Shown here piece by piece: positions 18,819 through 28,007 of a stretch of 64,000 bases of DNA (its first letter is position 1; each line of letters starts with the position of its first letter). This DNA comes from an uncultured Flavobacteriales bacterium (GTDB lineage Bacteria; Bacteroidota; Bacteroidia; Flavobacteriales_G; Salibacteraceae). Location: NCBI GenBank assembly GCA_943788775.1, contig CALSRO010000004.1, forward strand, positions 188,001 to 252,000. Reading direction: 5' to 3'. The position numbers and the translations under genes are program-made. The notes beneath the pieces were generated by a model, which saw only the letters and a list, made by a program, of their open reading frames with translations, had not been told where the DNA came from and did not search any database.

Positions 18819-19967
18819 TCATGCGGTTGCCACCGATTTTTTACCTGCATGAATCATTCTGATGGCGCTGATACTTGTGTCAAACCAAACTATTTTTTCA
18901 TTCACATTTCGCTCGATGTGAAACGAAGTTTCTTCCAATAAATCCAAAAACCCAGCAATATTCGCGGTGTTAATGAAGGGCGAAAAATCCTTAAAAAACT
19001 TAGCTTCTTCTCCTTCCATTGGAATAGAAATTTGCATCCAGCCCATGCGGTAACAGCGATCCAGCACCTTCAGCGCTGAGCTGCAGAACTGCTTTTGAGA
19101 GTCCCGCGACCTTCGAGCCATTTTCTCGCTCCATCGATAAAGGCCCGCCACATCTCGACTATACGCCATCCGCATCCAACTTTTAAACTCTTCTAACCAA
19201 GGGTCGTCTGCATGGTTTAACTCTTTCATTGCATGAGCGATGTTGCCCTCCGCTCGGAAAGCAATATTTCTGGCTTCAGCCTCACTTATCTCCGCTCGCT
19301 GCGCGAGAAACTGACACAAATCTTCCTCTTCTAAATGGTCTTCCCTAAAAATTTGCACCCGAGAAATAATAGTGGGAAGAAGCTTGGATGGGTTTTCTGA
19401 TACCAACACAAACAAGGTCTTTTCCGTAGGCTCCTCCAAGTTTTTTAAAATCTTATTGGCAAATGAATCATTCATTTTGTCCGCATGCCAAATGATAAAA
19501 ACACGATACCCTCCCTCAAATGAACGAAGCGCTAATTTTTTTCGCAGTGCAGCGCTTTCAGCCTCGCCAATGAAGCCTTGTTTGTTTTCAATATCGATGG
19601 CTTGGCACCACTCAATCAAGCTTAAATATGGGTTTTCTGACAAAGTTTCTCTCCACTCTGTCATGAAACTATCCGAATGGCGGTGTTCGGGCTTCTTCAC
19701 CGTTTTGTTTCCATTCACAGGAAAGATGTAATGCACATCGGGATGCACAAATGATTGTGTTTTTGTGCATTCGGGGCACTCTTCACAAGGGTCACCACCT
19801 TGCGGATTTTCGCACATCAAGCACTGAACTAGATAAAGCGCCAAGGCTAAAGATGAGCCTCCCTCGTTGCCATGCAAGAGCATCGCATGCGGAACGCGCT
19901 GCTCATTCACCATTTGGCGAAAGACGTTTTTCAATTCACTTTGTCCGGGTATATCCTTTTCTGTCAT
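18819..19967 (-). CDS. holB: DNA polymerase III delta-prime subunit (clamp-loader ATPase-like)
   Basis: Clamp-loader component. Start ATG 19967 gives MTEKDIPGQSELK; a longer frame to 20021 would run into the pgk start region. AAA+ fold: degenerate P-loop GNEGGSSLALA (no lysine, as expected for delta-prime, which does not hydrolyse ATP), a zinc module CLMCENPQGGDPCEECPEC, DEADKMN-like HADKMNDSFANKILKNLEEP, and sensor region TIISRVQIF. 382 aa. Divergent from pgk with 56 bp between starts. Confidence 0.88.
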   Translation of the reverse strand: MTEKDIPGQSELKNVFRQMVNEQRVPHAMLLHGNEGGSSLALALYLVQCLMCENPQGGDPCEECPECTKTQSFVHPDVHYIFPVNGNKTVKKPEHRHSDSFMTEWRETLSENPYLSLIEWCQAIDIENKQGFIGEAESAALRKKLALRSFEGGYRVFIIWHADKMNDSFANKILKNLEEPTEKTLFVLVSENPSKLLPTIISRVQIFREDHLEEEDLCQFLAQRAEISEAEARNIAFRAEGNIAHAMKELNHADDPWLEEFKSWMRMAYSRDVAGLYRWSEKMARRSRDSQKQFCSSALKVLDRCYRMGWMQISIPMEGEEAKFFKDFSPFINTANIAGFLDLLEETSFHIERNVNEKIVWFDTSISAIRMIHAGKKSVATA

Positions 19968-19997
19968 CTGCTGGTTTTCAGCTTGAGGGCATAAAGT

Positions 19998-20005
19998 TAA
20001 TTTTG
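19998..20005 (+). promoter_or_regulatory. Candidate -7 box (TAATTTTG) for pgk
   Basis: Exact TAnnTTTG match with 18 bp to the pgk ATG at 20024, in the 56-bp gap between divergent holB and pgk. It supports the downstream pgk start. Confidence 0.45.
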
Positions 20006-20023
20006 CCGCCCAAATATTCACCT

Positions 20024-21211
20024 ATGACCTCTTTTGATTCTTTCGATTTTAATGGCAAACGCGCTTTGATTAGAGTTGACTTCAACGTTCCGTTGAATGA
20101 TAAGCAAGAAGTAACAGATAACACTCGAATGGTGGCGGCCCTGCCAACCATCAATCACATTCTATCTCAAGGCGGTTCAGTTGTATTGATGTCTCATCTA
20201 GGTCGTCCAAAAAATGGTCCGGAAGAAAAATTTTCATTGAAACACTTAGTAGGGCCTTTGAGAAAGCTCCTAAACAAGCCTGTATTATTCGTGGATGATT
20301 GCATTGGCGATGCTTCCGTAAAAGCTACTTCCGATATTAAATCCGGAGAAATCATTCTCTTGGAGAACCTCCGCTTTTATCGGCAGGAGACAAAGGGCGA
20401 TGCTGAATTTGCGAAGCAATTGAGTCAACATGGTGATGTATATGTAAACGATGCCTTTGGCACTGCGCATCGCGCGCACGCTTCTACGGCCATTATTGCA
20501 AAACATTTTAGCAATAAATTTTTTGGGCGATTATTAAGTGCCGAGGTAGAAAACGCTCAACGCGTGCTTGATCATTCCGAATCACCATTTACAACCATTA
20601 TCGGTGGAGCCAAAGTCAGTAGTAAGATTGAGGTCGTCACCAACCTATTGGACAAAATTGATCACTTGATTATTGGTGGTGGAATGGCGTATACATTCAT
20701 TAAGGCGCAAGGCGGATCCATTGGAAACTCCTTGGTTGAAGATGATTATTTGGAAACGGCACTGGAAATCCTTGAGGCTGCTAAAGCGAAAAACGTCAGT
20801 ATTCACCTTCCAGAAGACTCTGTGGTAGCGGATGGGTTTAGCAACGAGGCAAAACGCATGGTCGTCTCTTCCGATGCGATCGAAGAAGGATGGATGGGTT
20901 TAGATGTAGGCGAAAAAGCATTAATGGATTACTCGAACGTGCTTGCAAAAAGCAAGACCATCCTTTGGAATGGACCTGTAGGCGTGTTTGAATTTTCAAA
21001 CTTTGCTATGGGCACAAAAACCTTAGGAGAGTCTATTGCCAAGGCTACTGAAACAGGGGCGTTTTCTTTAGTGGGTGGTGGCGACAGCGTAGCCGCAGCC
21101 AAAAAATTTGGGCTGGCTGATCGAATGAGCTACATCAGCACAGGCGGTGGCGCACTGCTTGAATTCTTAGAAGGCAAAACATTGCCCGGTGTTGCTGCGA
21201 TACAGGGATAG
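20024..21211 (+). CDS. pgk: Phosphoglycerate kinase
   Basis: Glycolytic enzyme, 1,3-bisphosphoglycerate + ADP to 3-phosphoglycerate + ATP. 395 aa, the normal length. Start is ATG 20024 (MTSFDSFDF); the open frame extends upstream to 19751 but only as antisense of holB. Visible: VDFNVPL, SHLGRPK, FGTAHRAHAST, the hinge GGAKVSSKI, nucleotide-binding NGPVGVFE and the GGGDS(V/T)AA loop. The coding sequence overlaps the start of the next gene by 23 bp. Confidence 0.97.
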   Translation: MTSFDSFDFNGKRALIRVDFNVPLNDKQEVTDNTRMVAALPTINHILSQGGSVVLMSHLGRPKNGPEEKFSLKHLVGPLRKLLNKPVLFVDDCIGDASVKATSDIKSGEIILLENLRFYRQETKGDAEFAKQLSQHGDVYVNDAFGTAHRAHASTAIIAKHFSNKFFGRLLSAEVENAQRVLDHSESPFTTIIGGAKVSSKIEVVTNLLDKIDHLIIGGGMAYTFIKAQGGSIGNSLVEDDYLETALEILEAAKAKNVSIHLPEDSVVADGFSNEAKRMVVSSDAIEEGWMGLDVGEKALMDYSNVLAKSKTILWNGPVGVFEFSNFAMGTKTLGESIAKATETGAFSLVGGGDSVAAAKKFGLADRMSYISTGGGALLEFLEGKTLPGVAAIQG

Positions 21212-22910
21212 CCCGAATCGCATCGAGCTACTTCTCTATGCGCTACTCTCGTTTGGATTATGGTCTTTGATCTGGTTAAAAGCCTTTCATGTTCCACCTA
21301 CACAAGATGAGGTAACTAGTTTTTTCGACTACATCGCAGGTACGTGGGGAAGAGTGTTTATGTCAAACTTAACCAACAACCATTTTCTAAACTCCCTTTT
21401 AGGAAAAATCACCACTTCGCTATTTGGAGATTCAATGTTCATTTTTCGAACCCCAAATGTTCTCGCATTTCCCGTTTATGCCGCTGCACTTTGGAAAATT
21501 GGAGTAACCTTTAATTCCCTATCAAGGTGGGTTTTTGGTCTTGGGCTTTTGCTTTGCTATCCCTTATTCGAATATTTTGGCCTTGCGCGAGGTTACGCGC
21601 TTTCCTTTGCGTGCATCGTTCTAGCTTTTTCATTTTTAATTCAATTTTGGAAGAGAGATGGCTTTAAATACTCCATTTATGCATCCATTTGCGTAATTCT
21701 TTCCATTTCAGCTAACCTCGCTCTCATACATTTCGGGATTGCATTTAGCTTGATCCTAATGGCCATTTTACTGGATCGTAAAAAGCTAAAGTCTTGGAGT
21801 ATATTATCTCCTCTTGCAATAATTCTGGCTGGCCTTTCATTTGCGAGCATTGGGTTCAAGCACAAGCGCATCATACAGGTTTATTTTGAACACTCAGATG
21901 GATTTATTCACTCTACCATGAAAACAGTGGTCAACATGCTTACATATTCGATTGACCACCCCCTAACTCTTTGGGTAATTATTACCCCATTTCTTGGCGC
22001 TTTTCTAGTAAATACTATGGATGTTGTTAGACATCGAACATTAAGAAACCCCATTTATTGGATGGCACTGACTCTGTTCATCACATGTGTTGTGGCAAGC
22101 TACTTGCTTTCATGGTTATTCGAAATTCATTTCCCAACTGATCGTGTTGGACTTTACTTCATTCCCCTTTATTTTCTGACCGTTTTTAGTGGAACAATAA
22201 TTTTAAAAAATTATTCATCAACCGCCTCCGTCATTGGTTCAGCTATTGCGATTATTCCAACTTTATTTGTGATCGCTGCCTTCGTCAATAACTTTAATCT
22301 GAACCGATCCAATGTTGAACCATTTGCTCATTTACCAGAAGAAACTTATTTGAATGTTGCCCGCGCTGCTGATACTATGGCGGTAGAAGGCCCACCAATA
22401 GTTTCTGCAGACATACGTTTATCATATGCTTGGAGATACTATTGTTTTAAGCACAGCCTCGGCTTAAATCCTTCGGTAAAAACTCAGGATATAAACGCAG
22501 AAATAGAGGTCCTCGAAAACGGAATGAACAAGCGAATACAAAAACGGAATAAGCTTGATGCAACCAAATTAAACTCCAACCGAATAGAGGGCTCATCATA
22601 TGAATTTGTTGGAGTACATAAATCGACTTACTCTTCATTCGAACCAAAAAAAGTATACGTTCAATTTAATATTCATCATGAAAAAGGATCCAGATCGGCA
22701 ACCTATTGCAGTCTTAAAAATGCTGCAGGTGAGGATGTTGTATATGGGGGATTTAGTAATGATAAACTCTTGTTGGCTGATTCTGCTACACTTGAGTATT
22801 CATGGCTTCTTCCACCATGTGATTCTTGCGTTTTAAACGTTTATATACATAATGTGGATGGAAGTAGCTTGACCGTTGACACCAACGGCAATCGCACACG
22901 GTATTATTAG
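21189..22910 (+). CDS. Polytopic membrane protein, GT-C glycosyltransferase-like
   Basis: 573 aa. About ten hydrophobic segments between residues 12 and ~385, then a ~190-residue soluble C-terminal domain. The short loop after the first membrane helix contains QDEV, resembling the acidic catalytic motif of GT-C (PMT/ArnT-type) transferases that use polyprenol-phosphate sugars; this is inference from topology, not a firm match. The only upstream start is TTG 21189 within the pgk 3' end, with no in-frame ATG near; translational coupling to pgk is likely. It converges with another membrane protein; the 65-bp gap shows no clear terminator. Confidence 0.6.
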   Translation: MLLRYRDSPNRIELLLYALLSFGLWSLIWLKAFHVPPTQDEVTSFFDYIAGTWGRVFMSNLTNNHFLNSLLGKITTSLFGDSMFIFRTPNVLAFPVYAAALWKIGVTFNSLSRWVFGLGLLLCYPLFEYFGLARGYALSFACIVLAFSFLIQFWKRDGFKYSIYASICVILSISANLALIHFGIAFSLILMAILLDRKKLKSWSILSPLAIILAGLSFASIGFKHKRIIQVYFEHSDGFIHSTMKTVVNMLTYSIDHPLTLWVIITPFLGAFLVNTMDVVRHRTLRNPIYWMALTLFITCVVASYLLSWLFEIHFPTDRVGLYFIPLYFLTVFSGTIILKNYSSTASVIGSAIAIIPTLFVIAAFVNNFNLNRSNVEPFAHLPEETYLNVARAADTMAVEGPPIVSADIRLSYAWRYYCFKHSLGLNPSVKTQDINAEIEVLENGMNKRIQKRNKLDATKLNSNRIEGSSYEFVGVHKSTYSSFEPKKVYVQFNIHHEKGSRSATYCSLKNAAGEDVVYGGFSNDKLLLADSATLEYSWLLPPCDSCVLNVYIHNVDGSSLTVDTNGNRTRYY

Positions 22911-22975
22911 TTCTTTTCATACACTGTAAGCTTGTGCTCTTCGATTGTTATACTCCCTGAATTTGGCAGCCAAAC

Positions 22976-24667
22976 CTAGGTGACAAACTCATCTTCAACG
23001 GATCGCAAATCTGGCGTTAAATAGTGTTGTTTGAATGATAGTGCTGAATCTACTACATGGTCAAACTCGATTTCCTTTGTTCGGTAATGAGTAGTTTTTC
23101 CTCGATGTGTAAAGTGACTTACAAGTACGATCTTGTCTGTGTTTATGGATGAAACTGTTATCCTGTTTTCAATCCAAACATGGTCACGTCTGGTTAGTTC
23201 TTGATATGATAGAACACTTTTCTGTGAAAATGTTTGTTTCTCATCTTCTAATTGCGATGGTTTATCCAACAGATTAAAGGCCTTAACCGGCAAGTAATTA
23301 AGGGAATCGAATATCACTGAAAACCTATCAACGGACAGGAGCTCTTCATAATTTGGAGGAGCCTCTAGCTTTCCAAATACAGCTAAATATGCCTGTTTGG
23401 TCATTCTACTCGTGTGAATAATGTCATTGCGAACCTGCCAAGTTTGAAATAAATTGAGGGTTACTATCGACAACACAATTACTGCCACAATGCCTTTTTG
23501 ATGCGGCTTACTGCGAAGCAAAGCATCAATAGCATGTGCGGTGGGAATGAGCAACACAGCCAATGACTCCACTATTGAGCGCTGGCTAAAGCCATCGCCA
23601 TACCACCAAGTTGACCAACTTGATAAAAGATAAATCGTGGCTGTCATATACACTGCAACCGTAAGTGCATTTGATTTTTTCTTTACAAGCGCCCAGACTG
23701 TGCTTGATAAAAGAAAGGCGGCCATTGGAGTGTATATCAACCACCCTTTTCGAAAAGAAAACAAGTAGTCTGTGGTATGTGGCGACAAAAAATCAAAGCC
23801 TTCAGATGAGTTGTTATAGCTATCGAAAAAGAAGGATCCACTAGATATTTTCCAATACACCAATTGCAGTGCTACTGGTATTATTCCGCCTAACAAGGAT
23901 GCGTAATTCGATTTTATCAATGCATTTTTAATCTTAATCACTTGGAGCATCCATCCTCTTTCTATACCCATAAGCAAGGGAATAAATACAGCTACCACCT
24001 CTGATGGGCGAGCCACAACCATCAACCCAAGGACTAAACCCAATAGCAATCCATTTCGCCAATTTGGATTCAGCAACCAATTGTGTGTGACAATTATAAG
24101 TGCGGAATAAAAGGCAAAAAGATAGATGTGTGGCATTCCCCATGTTTCGGTTATGCTATGAAACAAGTTGGTTCCAAGATAAACGAGAAGAAGCGTAATG
24201 ATCGATGTAGTGGGTTTAAACCAAATACGAATTGCCCGATAGGACAATAATATCCCCGCAAGAACATAAACCAATGAACTTATATTGATCCAAAAGTTAT
24301 ACGGGGCCGAAAAGCCATCCATGGGAAAATCCAACAACCATGCTGAAAAATGACCCAATATGAAAAAAGGAAAATATAACAAAGCCATCCCAATCGGATA
24401 TCGAATTACATTTCCGTTCAAAGTTTGGTTGACCTGATATAATGCGGGTGCGTTTTTATACGTTTCAAGAACCTGTTCAACCGAGCTTAAATCATTAAGA
24501 AATAAATCATGATGTATAAAAATAGCTGGGAGGTATAAATAGTATCCAAAAACGTCCCATGAAAGAATGTAATGTTCAAACGGGTTGGCAATCCAAATAA
24601 TAAAGCCCAAGGTCAGAAGCATGATCCAGGACTGCGGCTTCAATATCGAGATGGTTATTCTTCTCAA
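22976..24667 (-). CDS. Polytopic membrane protein, GT-C glycosyltransferase-like
   Basis: 563 aa with about ten hydrophobic helices up to residue ~405 and a C-terminal ~160-residue soluble part. The first extracytoplasmic loop has SWDVFGYYLYLPA, an acidic residue after helix 1 as in GT-C enzymes, and later GFSQRS ... SLAVLLIP. It starts with TTG 24667, 6 bp after the cvpA stop, so it is probably co-transcribed with cvpA. Specific function is unknown; a lipid-linked sugar transferase is the best guess. Confidence 0.6.
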   Translation of the reverse strand: MRRITISILKPQSWIMLLTLGFIIWIANPFEHYILSWDVFGYYLYLPAIFIHHDLFLNDLSSVEQVLETYKNAPALYQVNQTLNGNVIRYPIGMALLYFPFFILGHFSAWLLDFPMDGFSAPYNFWINISSLVYVLAGILLSYRAIRIWFKPTTSIITLLLVYLGTNLFHSITETWGMPHIYLFAFYSALIIVTHNWLLNPNWRNGLLLGLVLGLMVVARPSEVVAVFIPLLMGIERGWMLQVIKIKNALIKSNYASLLGGIIPVALQLVYWKISSGSFFFDSYNNSSEGFDFLSPHTTDYLFSFRKGWLIYTPMAAFLLSSTVWALVKKKSNALTVAVYMTATIYLLSSWSTWWYGDGFSQRSIVESLAVLLIPTAHAIDALLRSKPHQKGIVAVIVLSIVTLNLFQTWQVRNDIIHTSRMTKQAYLAVFGKLEAPPNYEELLSVDRFSVIFDSLNYLPVKAFNLLDKPSQLEDEKQTFSQKSVLSYQELTRRDHVWIENRITVSSINTDKIVLVSHFTHRGKTTHYRTKEIEFDHVVDSALSFKQHYLTPDLRSVEDEFVT

Positions 24668-24673
24668 GATAAT

Positions 24674-25222
24674 TTATTCCTCACTGGTATCCTCAAACAG
24701 CGGCCCTACAATTTCTTCGGCTTTACCCATCCAGTCGCTTTGAGTCAGAACGGGAAGAACCGTTGGGGCGGCTTTCAACACCGGTTCAAATAAAAGGCTT
24801 CGCTCTGGGTCAGACTTAGTCATGATAGGAACCAGCTGATCAAACCAAGAAATGATGTTGAGTACAATGGATAAAATCAGCACCATCTTAATCGTGCCAA
24901 AAGCAAGCCCGGCCAGCTTGTTCACCAACTTCAAAGCAACCATATTGACAGCCTTCTCAACTATTCGCGCTAAGGCGTAAACCCCGAACACAACTCCTGT
25001 AAACGTGGCTATGAAAGCAACATAACTGGTCCAAGTACCTTCTAACTCAAACCACGATTTAAGATAATCGCCCAACACCTCAGAAAAGTTTGCTGCGATG
25101 TAAACTCCAGCGATCAAAGCCGCGATAGACGCCAGCTCGATAATCAGTCCTTTTCGAAATCCTTTCCACGCAGCAAAAGCCAAGGGAATAAACAAAATGA
25201 TGTCCCAATGATTAAAATCCAT
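24674..25222 (-). CDS. cvpA: CvpA family inner-membrane protein
   Basis: 182 aa, four membrane helices. The N-terminal AAWKGFRKGLIIE and the GLAFG motif (NKLAGLAFGTIKM) are typical of the CvpA/colicin V production family. In enterobacteria CvpA is needed for colicin V export and bile resistance; the activity is unknown. An exact TAAATTTG -7 box is 7 bp before the ATG. Confidence 0.88.
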   Translation of the reverse strand: MDFNHWDIILFIPLAFAAWKGFRKGLIIELASIAALIAGVYIAANFSEVLGDYLKSWFELEGTWTSYVAFIATFTGVVFGVYALARIVEKAVNMVALKLVNKLAGLAFGTIKMVLILSIVLNIISWFDQLVPIMTKSDPERSLLFEPVLKAAPTVLPVLTQSDWMGKAEEIVGPLFEDTSEE

Positions 25223-25229
25223 TCGCGGT

Positions 25230-25237
25230 CAAATTTA
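25230..25237 (-). promoter_or_regulatory. Candidate -7 box (TAAATTTG) for cvpA
   Basis: Exact TAnnTTTG match, 7 bp from the ATG, predicting a leader of only a few bases. TTCG 18 bp further upstream could be a weak -33 element. Confidence 0.45.
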
Positions 25238-25261
25238 CGATGGGTTGGTTTGCCACGAACT

Positions 25262-25269
25262 TACCTTTG
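25262..25269 (+). promoter_or_regulatory. Candidate -7 box (TACCTTTG), implies a leaderless transcript
   Basis: Exact match, 5 bp before ATG 25275. Transcription would begin at or next to the start codon. This decides against the longer TTG start at 25245, whose first codons would lie inside the promoter. Confidence 0.5.
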
Positions 25270-25274
25270 TGTCG

Positions 25275-25610
25275 ATGAATGAACAGGATTTTGAACAAAG
25301 ATGGATTGCTTCACTCAAAAAGTTTGAGGAAAAATTTGATCAACCGCTGGATTTGCAGGCTATTCTCTTTTTAATCGGAGTAAACGAGTTGGGTCAAGGT
25401 CCACGAAAGCTGTCGAAAGACCAAAAGATCGATGTTATGCATATTGCCGTCTGTCATTTATTGGTTCCCTATGGTTATTATGAATACACAGGACTTGACA
25501 AAGACGGGTGGCCGCACTATACAAGAAACGAAAGATTGCCGCGGCTTGAAGCTTGGGCTCAAGAAAACTTAATGAAAGAAGCGATAATTAATTACAGCGA
25601 AGAATGGTAA
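25275..25610 (+). CDS. Small conserved protein of unknown function
   Basis: 111 aa, soluble, acidic, no signal peptide. I do not recognise a named domain, but the composition and motifs (ILFLIGVNELGQG, KDQKIDVMHIAVC, GYYEYTGLDKDGWPHY) look like a conserved Bacteroidota family and not a spurious frame. Divergent from cvpA with overlapping promoters. Its 3' end overlaps the convergent lipoprotein gene by 23 bp. Confidence 0.75.
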   Translation: MNEQDFEQRWIASLKKFEEKFDQPLDLQAILFLIGVNELGQGPRKLSKDQKIDVMHIAVCHLLVPYGYYEYTGLDKDGWPHYTRNERLPRLEAWAQENLMKEAIINYSEEW

Positions 25611-25995
25611 TTGTCTCGCTGGCAACATCATCGTTTTCCACTTGAATAAACCCTTCTCCACATACCGAATCCACTGATACTTTCTTAATCTGGTTTGGAC
25701 CAATACCTGAAACGGTTATCGTAGTGTCATATCTGACGGCACGTACTCGAAGCACAACAGGAAGGTCGAAGGATTCAGTATAAACCCCTAATTCATTCGT
25801 GCGCCCTTCGCGTTCAACCACACATTCTGGTTCGGTGCAGAAAAGCCGCACAAGAATGTTCTTTTGTGCTAAGCCGTCTTTATTATAAACCTTCACCTCG
25901 GCAGTACCTGGGCCTGGAGTATTGTCACAAGATGTAGTAGCAAAGCCAACTAACATAAGAGCCGAAACCATTGCAAAAAGAGCCTTCTTCATCAT
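25588..25995 (-). CDS. Small lipoprotein with transthyretin-like fold
   Basis: 135 aa. Signal peptide followed by a cysteine in TTSCDN (about residue 23), an atypical lipobox, so lipidation is likely but not certain. The rest reads as a single carboxypeptidase-regulatory/transthyretin-like beta-sandwich (VKVYNKDGLAQKNILVRL, GRTNELGVYTESF) with four more cysteines. ATG 25992 is an equally possible start. Exact -7 box TACTTTTG 22 bp upstream. Function unknown. Confidence 0.75.
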   Translation of the reverse strand: MMKKALFAMVSALMLVGFATTSCDNTPGPGTAEVKVYNKDGLAQKNILVRLFCTEPECVVEREGRTNELGVYTESFDLPVVLRVRAVRYDTTITVSGIGPNQIKKVSVDSVCGEGFIQVENDDVASETITILRCN

Positions 25996-26017
25996 AACTG
26001 AATCAAAATTTGACGTT

Positions 26018-26025
26018 CAAAAGTA
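26018..26025 (-). promoter_or_regulatory. Candidate -7 box (TACTTTTG) for the small lipoprotein
   Basis: Exact TAnnTTTG match, 22 bp before ATG 25995. The divergent cyclophilin gene has a TATTTTCG near-match at 26043-26050. Confidence 0.4.
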
Positions 26026-26086
26026 AGAATATTCTAAGTCGTTATTTTCGCGAACCTTTGTAGGACGCACAATTAAAGACGAGACA

Positions 26087-26902
26087 ATGAGAATAAGTGG
26101 CCAATTAACCCTATTAATTTTACTTCTTTCCTTCACACTACAAGCCCAAGACGAGCGACCTAGGCTTAAAATTGAAACCTCGGAAGGGGACATCGTCATT
26201 GAGCTTTACAACGAAACCCCTCAGCATCGAGACAATTTTTTAAAGCTCGCGAAAGAGGGATTTTATGATGGAACTACTTTTCATCGTGTGATTCAAGATT
26301 TCATGATTCAGGGAGGCGACCCAAATTCAAAAACAGAAGGCGCAACGGGTTTAGGAAGTGGTGGCCCTGGATATACCATTGAGGCCGAGATTAAAACTGA
26401 TCTCATTCATAAAAAAGGAGCGCTTAGCGCTGCTCGACAGGGCGATCAAGTCAACCCAGAACGAAGAAGTAGCGGAAGTCAGTTTTACATTGTCCAAGGA
26501 AAGGTTGCCGATGAAGGCATGCTTCAACAAATGGAAATGCGCGCCAACCAAGCGTTGATGCAGCAAATTCAAAGGGCTTTCTTTACAGCACCCGAAAACA
26601 AAGAATACTTGGAAAGACTTCAAAAAGCACAAACGGAAAAAGATCAGGTTGCACTGCAATCACTAAGCGAAGAGGTTCAACCCTTGCTTGAAGCTAGAAT
26701 GGAAGAAAAGAAGTTTTCTTACACAGAAGAGCAAAAAGCCATCTATAAAGAAATAGGCGGTACTCCTTTCTTAGACCAGCAGTACACCGTTTTTGGTGAA
26801 GTGATTGAAGGGCTGGATATTGTGGATAAAATTGCTGCAGTAGAAAAGGATGGTGAGCGCCCAGTGAAAGACATTAAAATGACCGTCACGGTAATCGATT
26901 AA
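26087..26902 (+). CDS. Secreted cyclophilin-type peptidyl-prolyl isomerase
   Basis: 271 aa, signal peptide (residues 1-20, ending LQAQ) and a cyclophilin domain: GFYDGTTFHRVI, FMIQGGDP, GSQFYIVQGK and YTVFGEVIEG. A charged helical insert of about 75 residues lies between GSQFYI and the last strands, as seen in other exported Bacteroidota cyclophilins. It should assist folding of exported proteins in the periplasm. 14 bp before pheS, so read-through into pheS is likely. Confidence 0.92.
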   Translation: MRISGQLTLLILLLSFTLQAQDERPRLKIETSEGDIVIELYNETPQHRDNFLKLAKEGFYDGTTFHRVIQDFMIQGGDPNSKTEGATGLGSGGPGYTIEAEIKTDLIHKKGALSAARQGDQVNPERRSSGSQFYIVQGKVADEGMLQQMEMRANQALMQQIQRAFFTAPENKEYLERLQKAQTEKDQVALQSLSEEVQPLLEARMEEKKFSYTEEQKAIYKEIGGTPFLDQQYTVFGEVIEGLDIVDKIAAVEKDGERPVKDIKMTVTVID

Positions 26903-26916
26903 GGTAATTTTGAGCG

Positions 26917-27948
26917 ATGGGATTTTCAGACAAGGTTGAATCACTGATAGGCGAACTTGAACGCGCCAGCGCCAAATCGCAGGATGAAGCGGAGCAGTTC
27001 CGTATAAAATATCTAGGCTCTAAGGGTGTTTTCAAAGAGTTGTTTAACGAGTTCAAGCAAGTTTCTTCAGAAGAAAAACGCCAATTTGGAAAGCAGCTGA
27101 ACCAATTAAAATCCAAAGCTGAAGCCAAGGTAGAGCATTGGAAACATTCACTTAAGTCTGAAGAAAAGCAGGCCAGCAAGATTGATTTAACCCGTCCTGG
27201 AATGTTGGTTGAACCTGGAGCCAAGCACCCCATTTCTATCATCAAAGACGAGATCATTGATATTTTTCATGCCATAGGGTTCTCTGTAGCTGAGGGGCCA
27301 GAAATTGAAGACGATTGGCATAATTTCTCTGCGTTGAACTTTCCGCCAGAGCACCCAGCTCGGGATATGCAGGACACCTTTTTCATCAAAGACCCAAATG
27401 GTGGCGAAGACTATGTGCTTCGAACTCACACATCATCGGTTCAGGTTCGAACCATGGAAAACAACCAACCTCCAATTCGCATTATTGCTCCAGGTCGGGT
27501 GTTTAGAAACGAGGCGGTAAGCGCCCGTTCACACTGTATTTTCCACCAAATTGAGGGGCTATACATTGACAAGGGTGTGACCTTTGCCGACATGAAGCAG
27601 ACCTTGGAATACTTTGCTAAATCGTTCTTTGGTAAGAGCAAAATTCGCCTAAGGCCATCCTACTTTCCGTTCACTGAGCCCAGCGCTGAAATGGATGTGT
27701 ATTGGGGCTTGGAAAATGAACTGGATTATCGAATAACTAAAGGCACAGGTTGGTTAGAGGTAATGGGTTGCGGCATGGTTGACCCGGCAGTCTTAGATTC
27801 TTGTGGCATCGACCCTGAGGTCTATTCAGGATTCGCTTTTGGCATGGGACTAGAAAGAAGCGCAATGCAGCGTTTTCAAATTCCAGACATTCGGATGATT
27901 TTCGAAAATGACGTACGATTCTTAAAGCAATTCCAATCAGCTATTTAA
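26917..27948 (+). CDS. pheS: Phenylalanyl-tRNA synthetase alpha subunit
   Basis: Class II aminoacyl-tRNA synthetase catalytic subunit, 343 aa, acting with PheT (not in the window). N-terminal coiled coil, then motif 2 (RVFRNEAVSARSHCIFHQIEG split around residue ~200), FTEPSAEMDVYW, and the C-terminal GMGLERSAMQRF motif 3. The final codons overlap the apparent signal-peptide region of the next gene. Confidence 0.96.
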   Translation: MGFSDKVESLIGELERASAKSQDEAEQFRIKYLGSKGVFKELFNEFKQVSSEEKRQFGKQLNQLKSKAEAKVEHWKHSLKSEEKQASKIDLTRPGMLVEPGAKHPISIIKDEIIDIFHAIGFSVAEGPEIEDDWHNFSALNFPPEHPARDMQDTFFIKDPNGGEDYVLRTHTSSVQVRTMENNQPPIRIIAPGRVFRNEAVSARSHCIFHQIEGLYIDKGVTFADMKQTLEYFAKSFFGKSKIRLRPSYFPFTEPSAEMDVYWGLENELDYRITKGTGWLEVMGCGMVDPAVLDSCGIDPEVYSGFAFGMGLERSAMQRFQIPDIRMIFENDVRFLKQFQSAI

Positions 27949-28007
27949 CGAGATACCTAAGCGCATTTTTACTGCTTTTTATTATTGGGTGCACCTCTGA
28001 TGAAGAA

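Noticed and set aside
19751-20023. Upstream extension of pgk
   Set aside because: The added 91 residues are antisense to holB; pgk has its normal length and a -7 box immediately before ATG 20024.
22911-22975. Possible terminator between convergent membrane protein genes
   Set aside because: No stem longer than a few base pairs with a T-tract was found.
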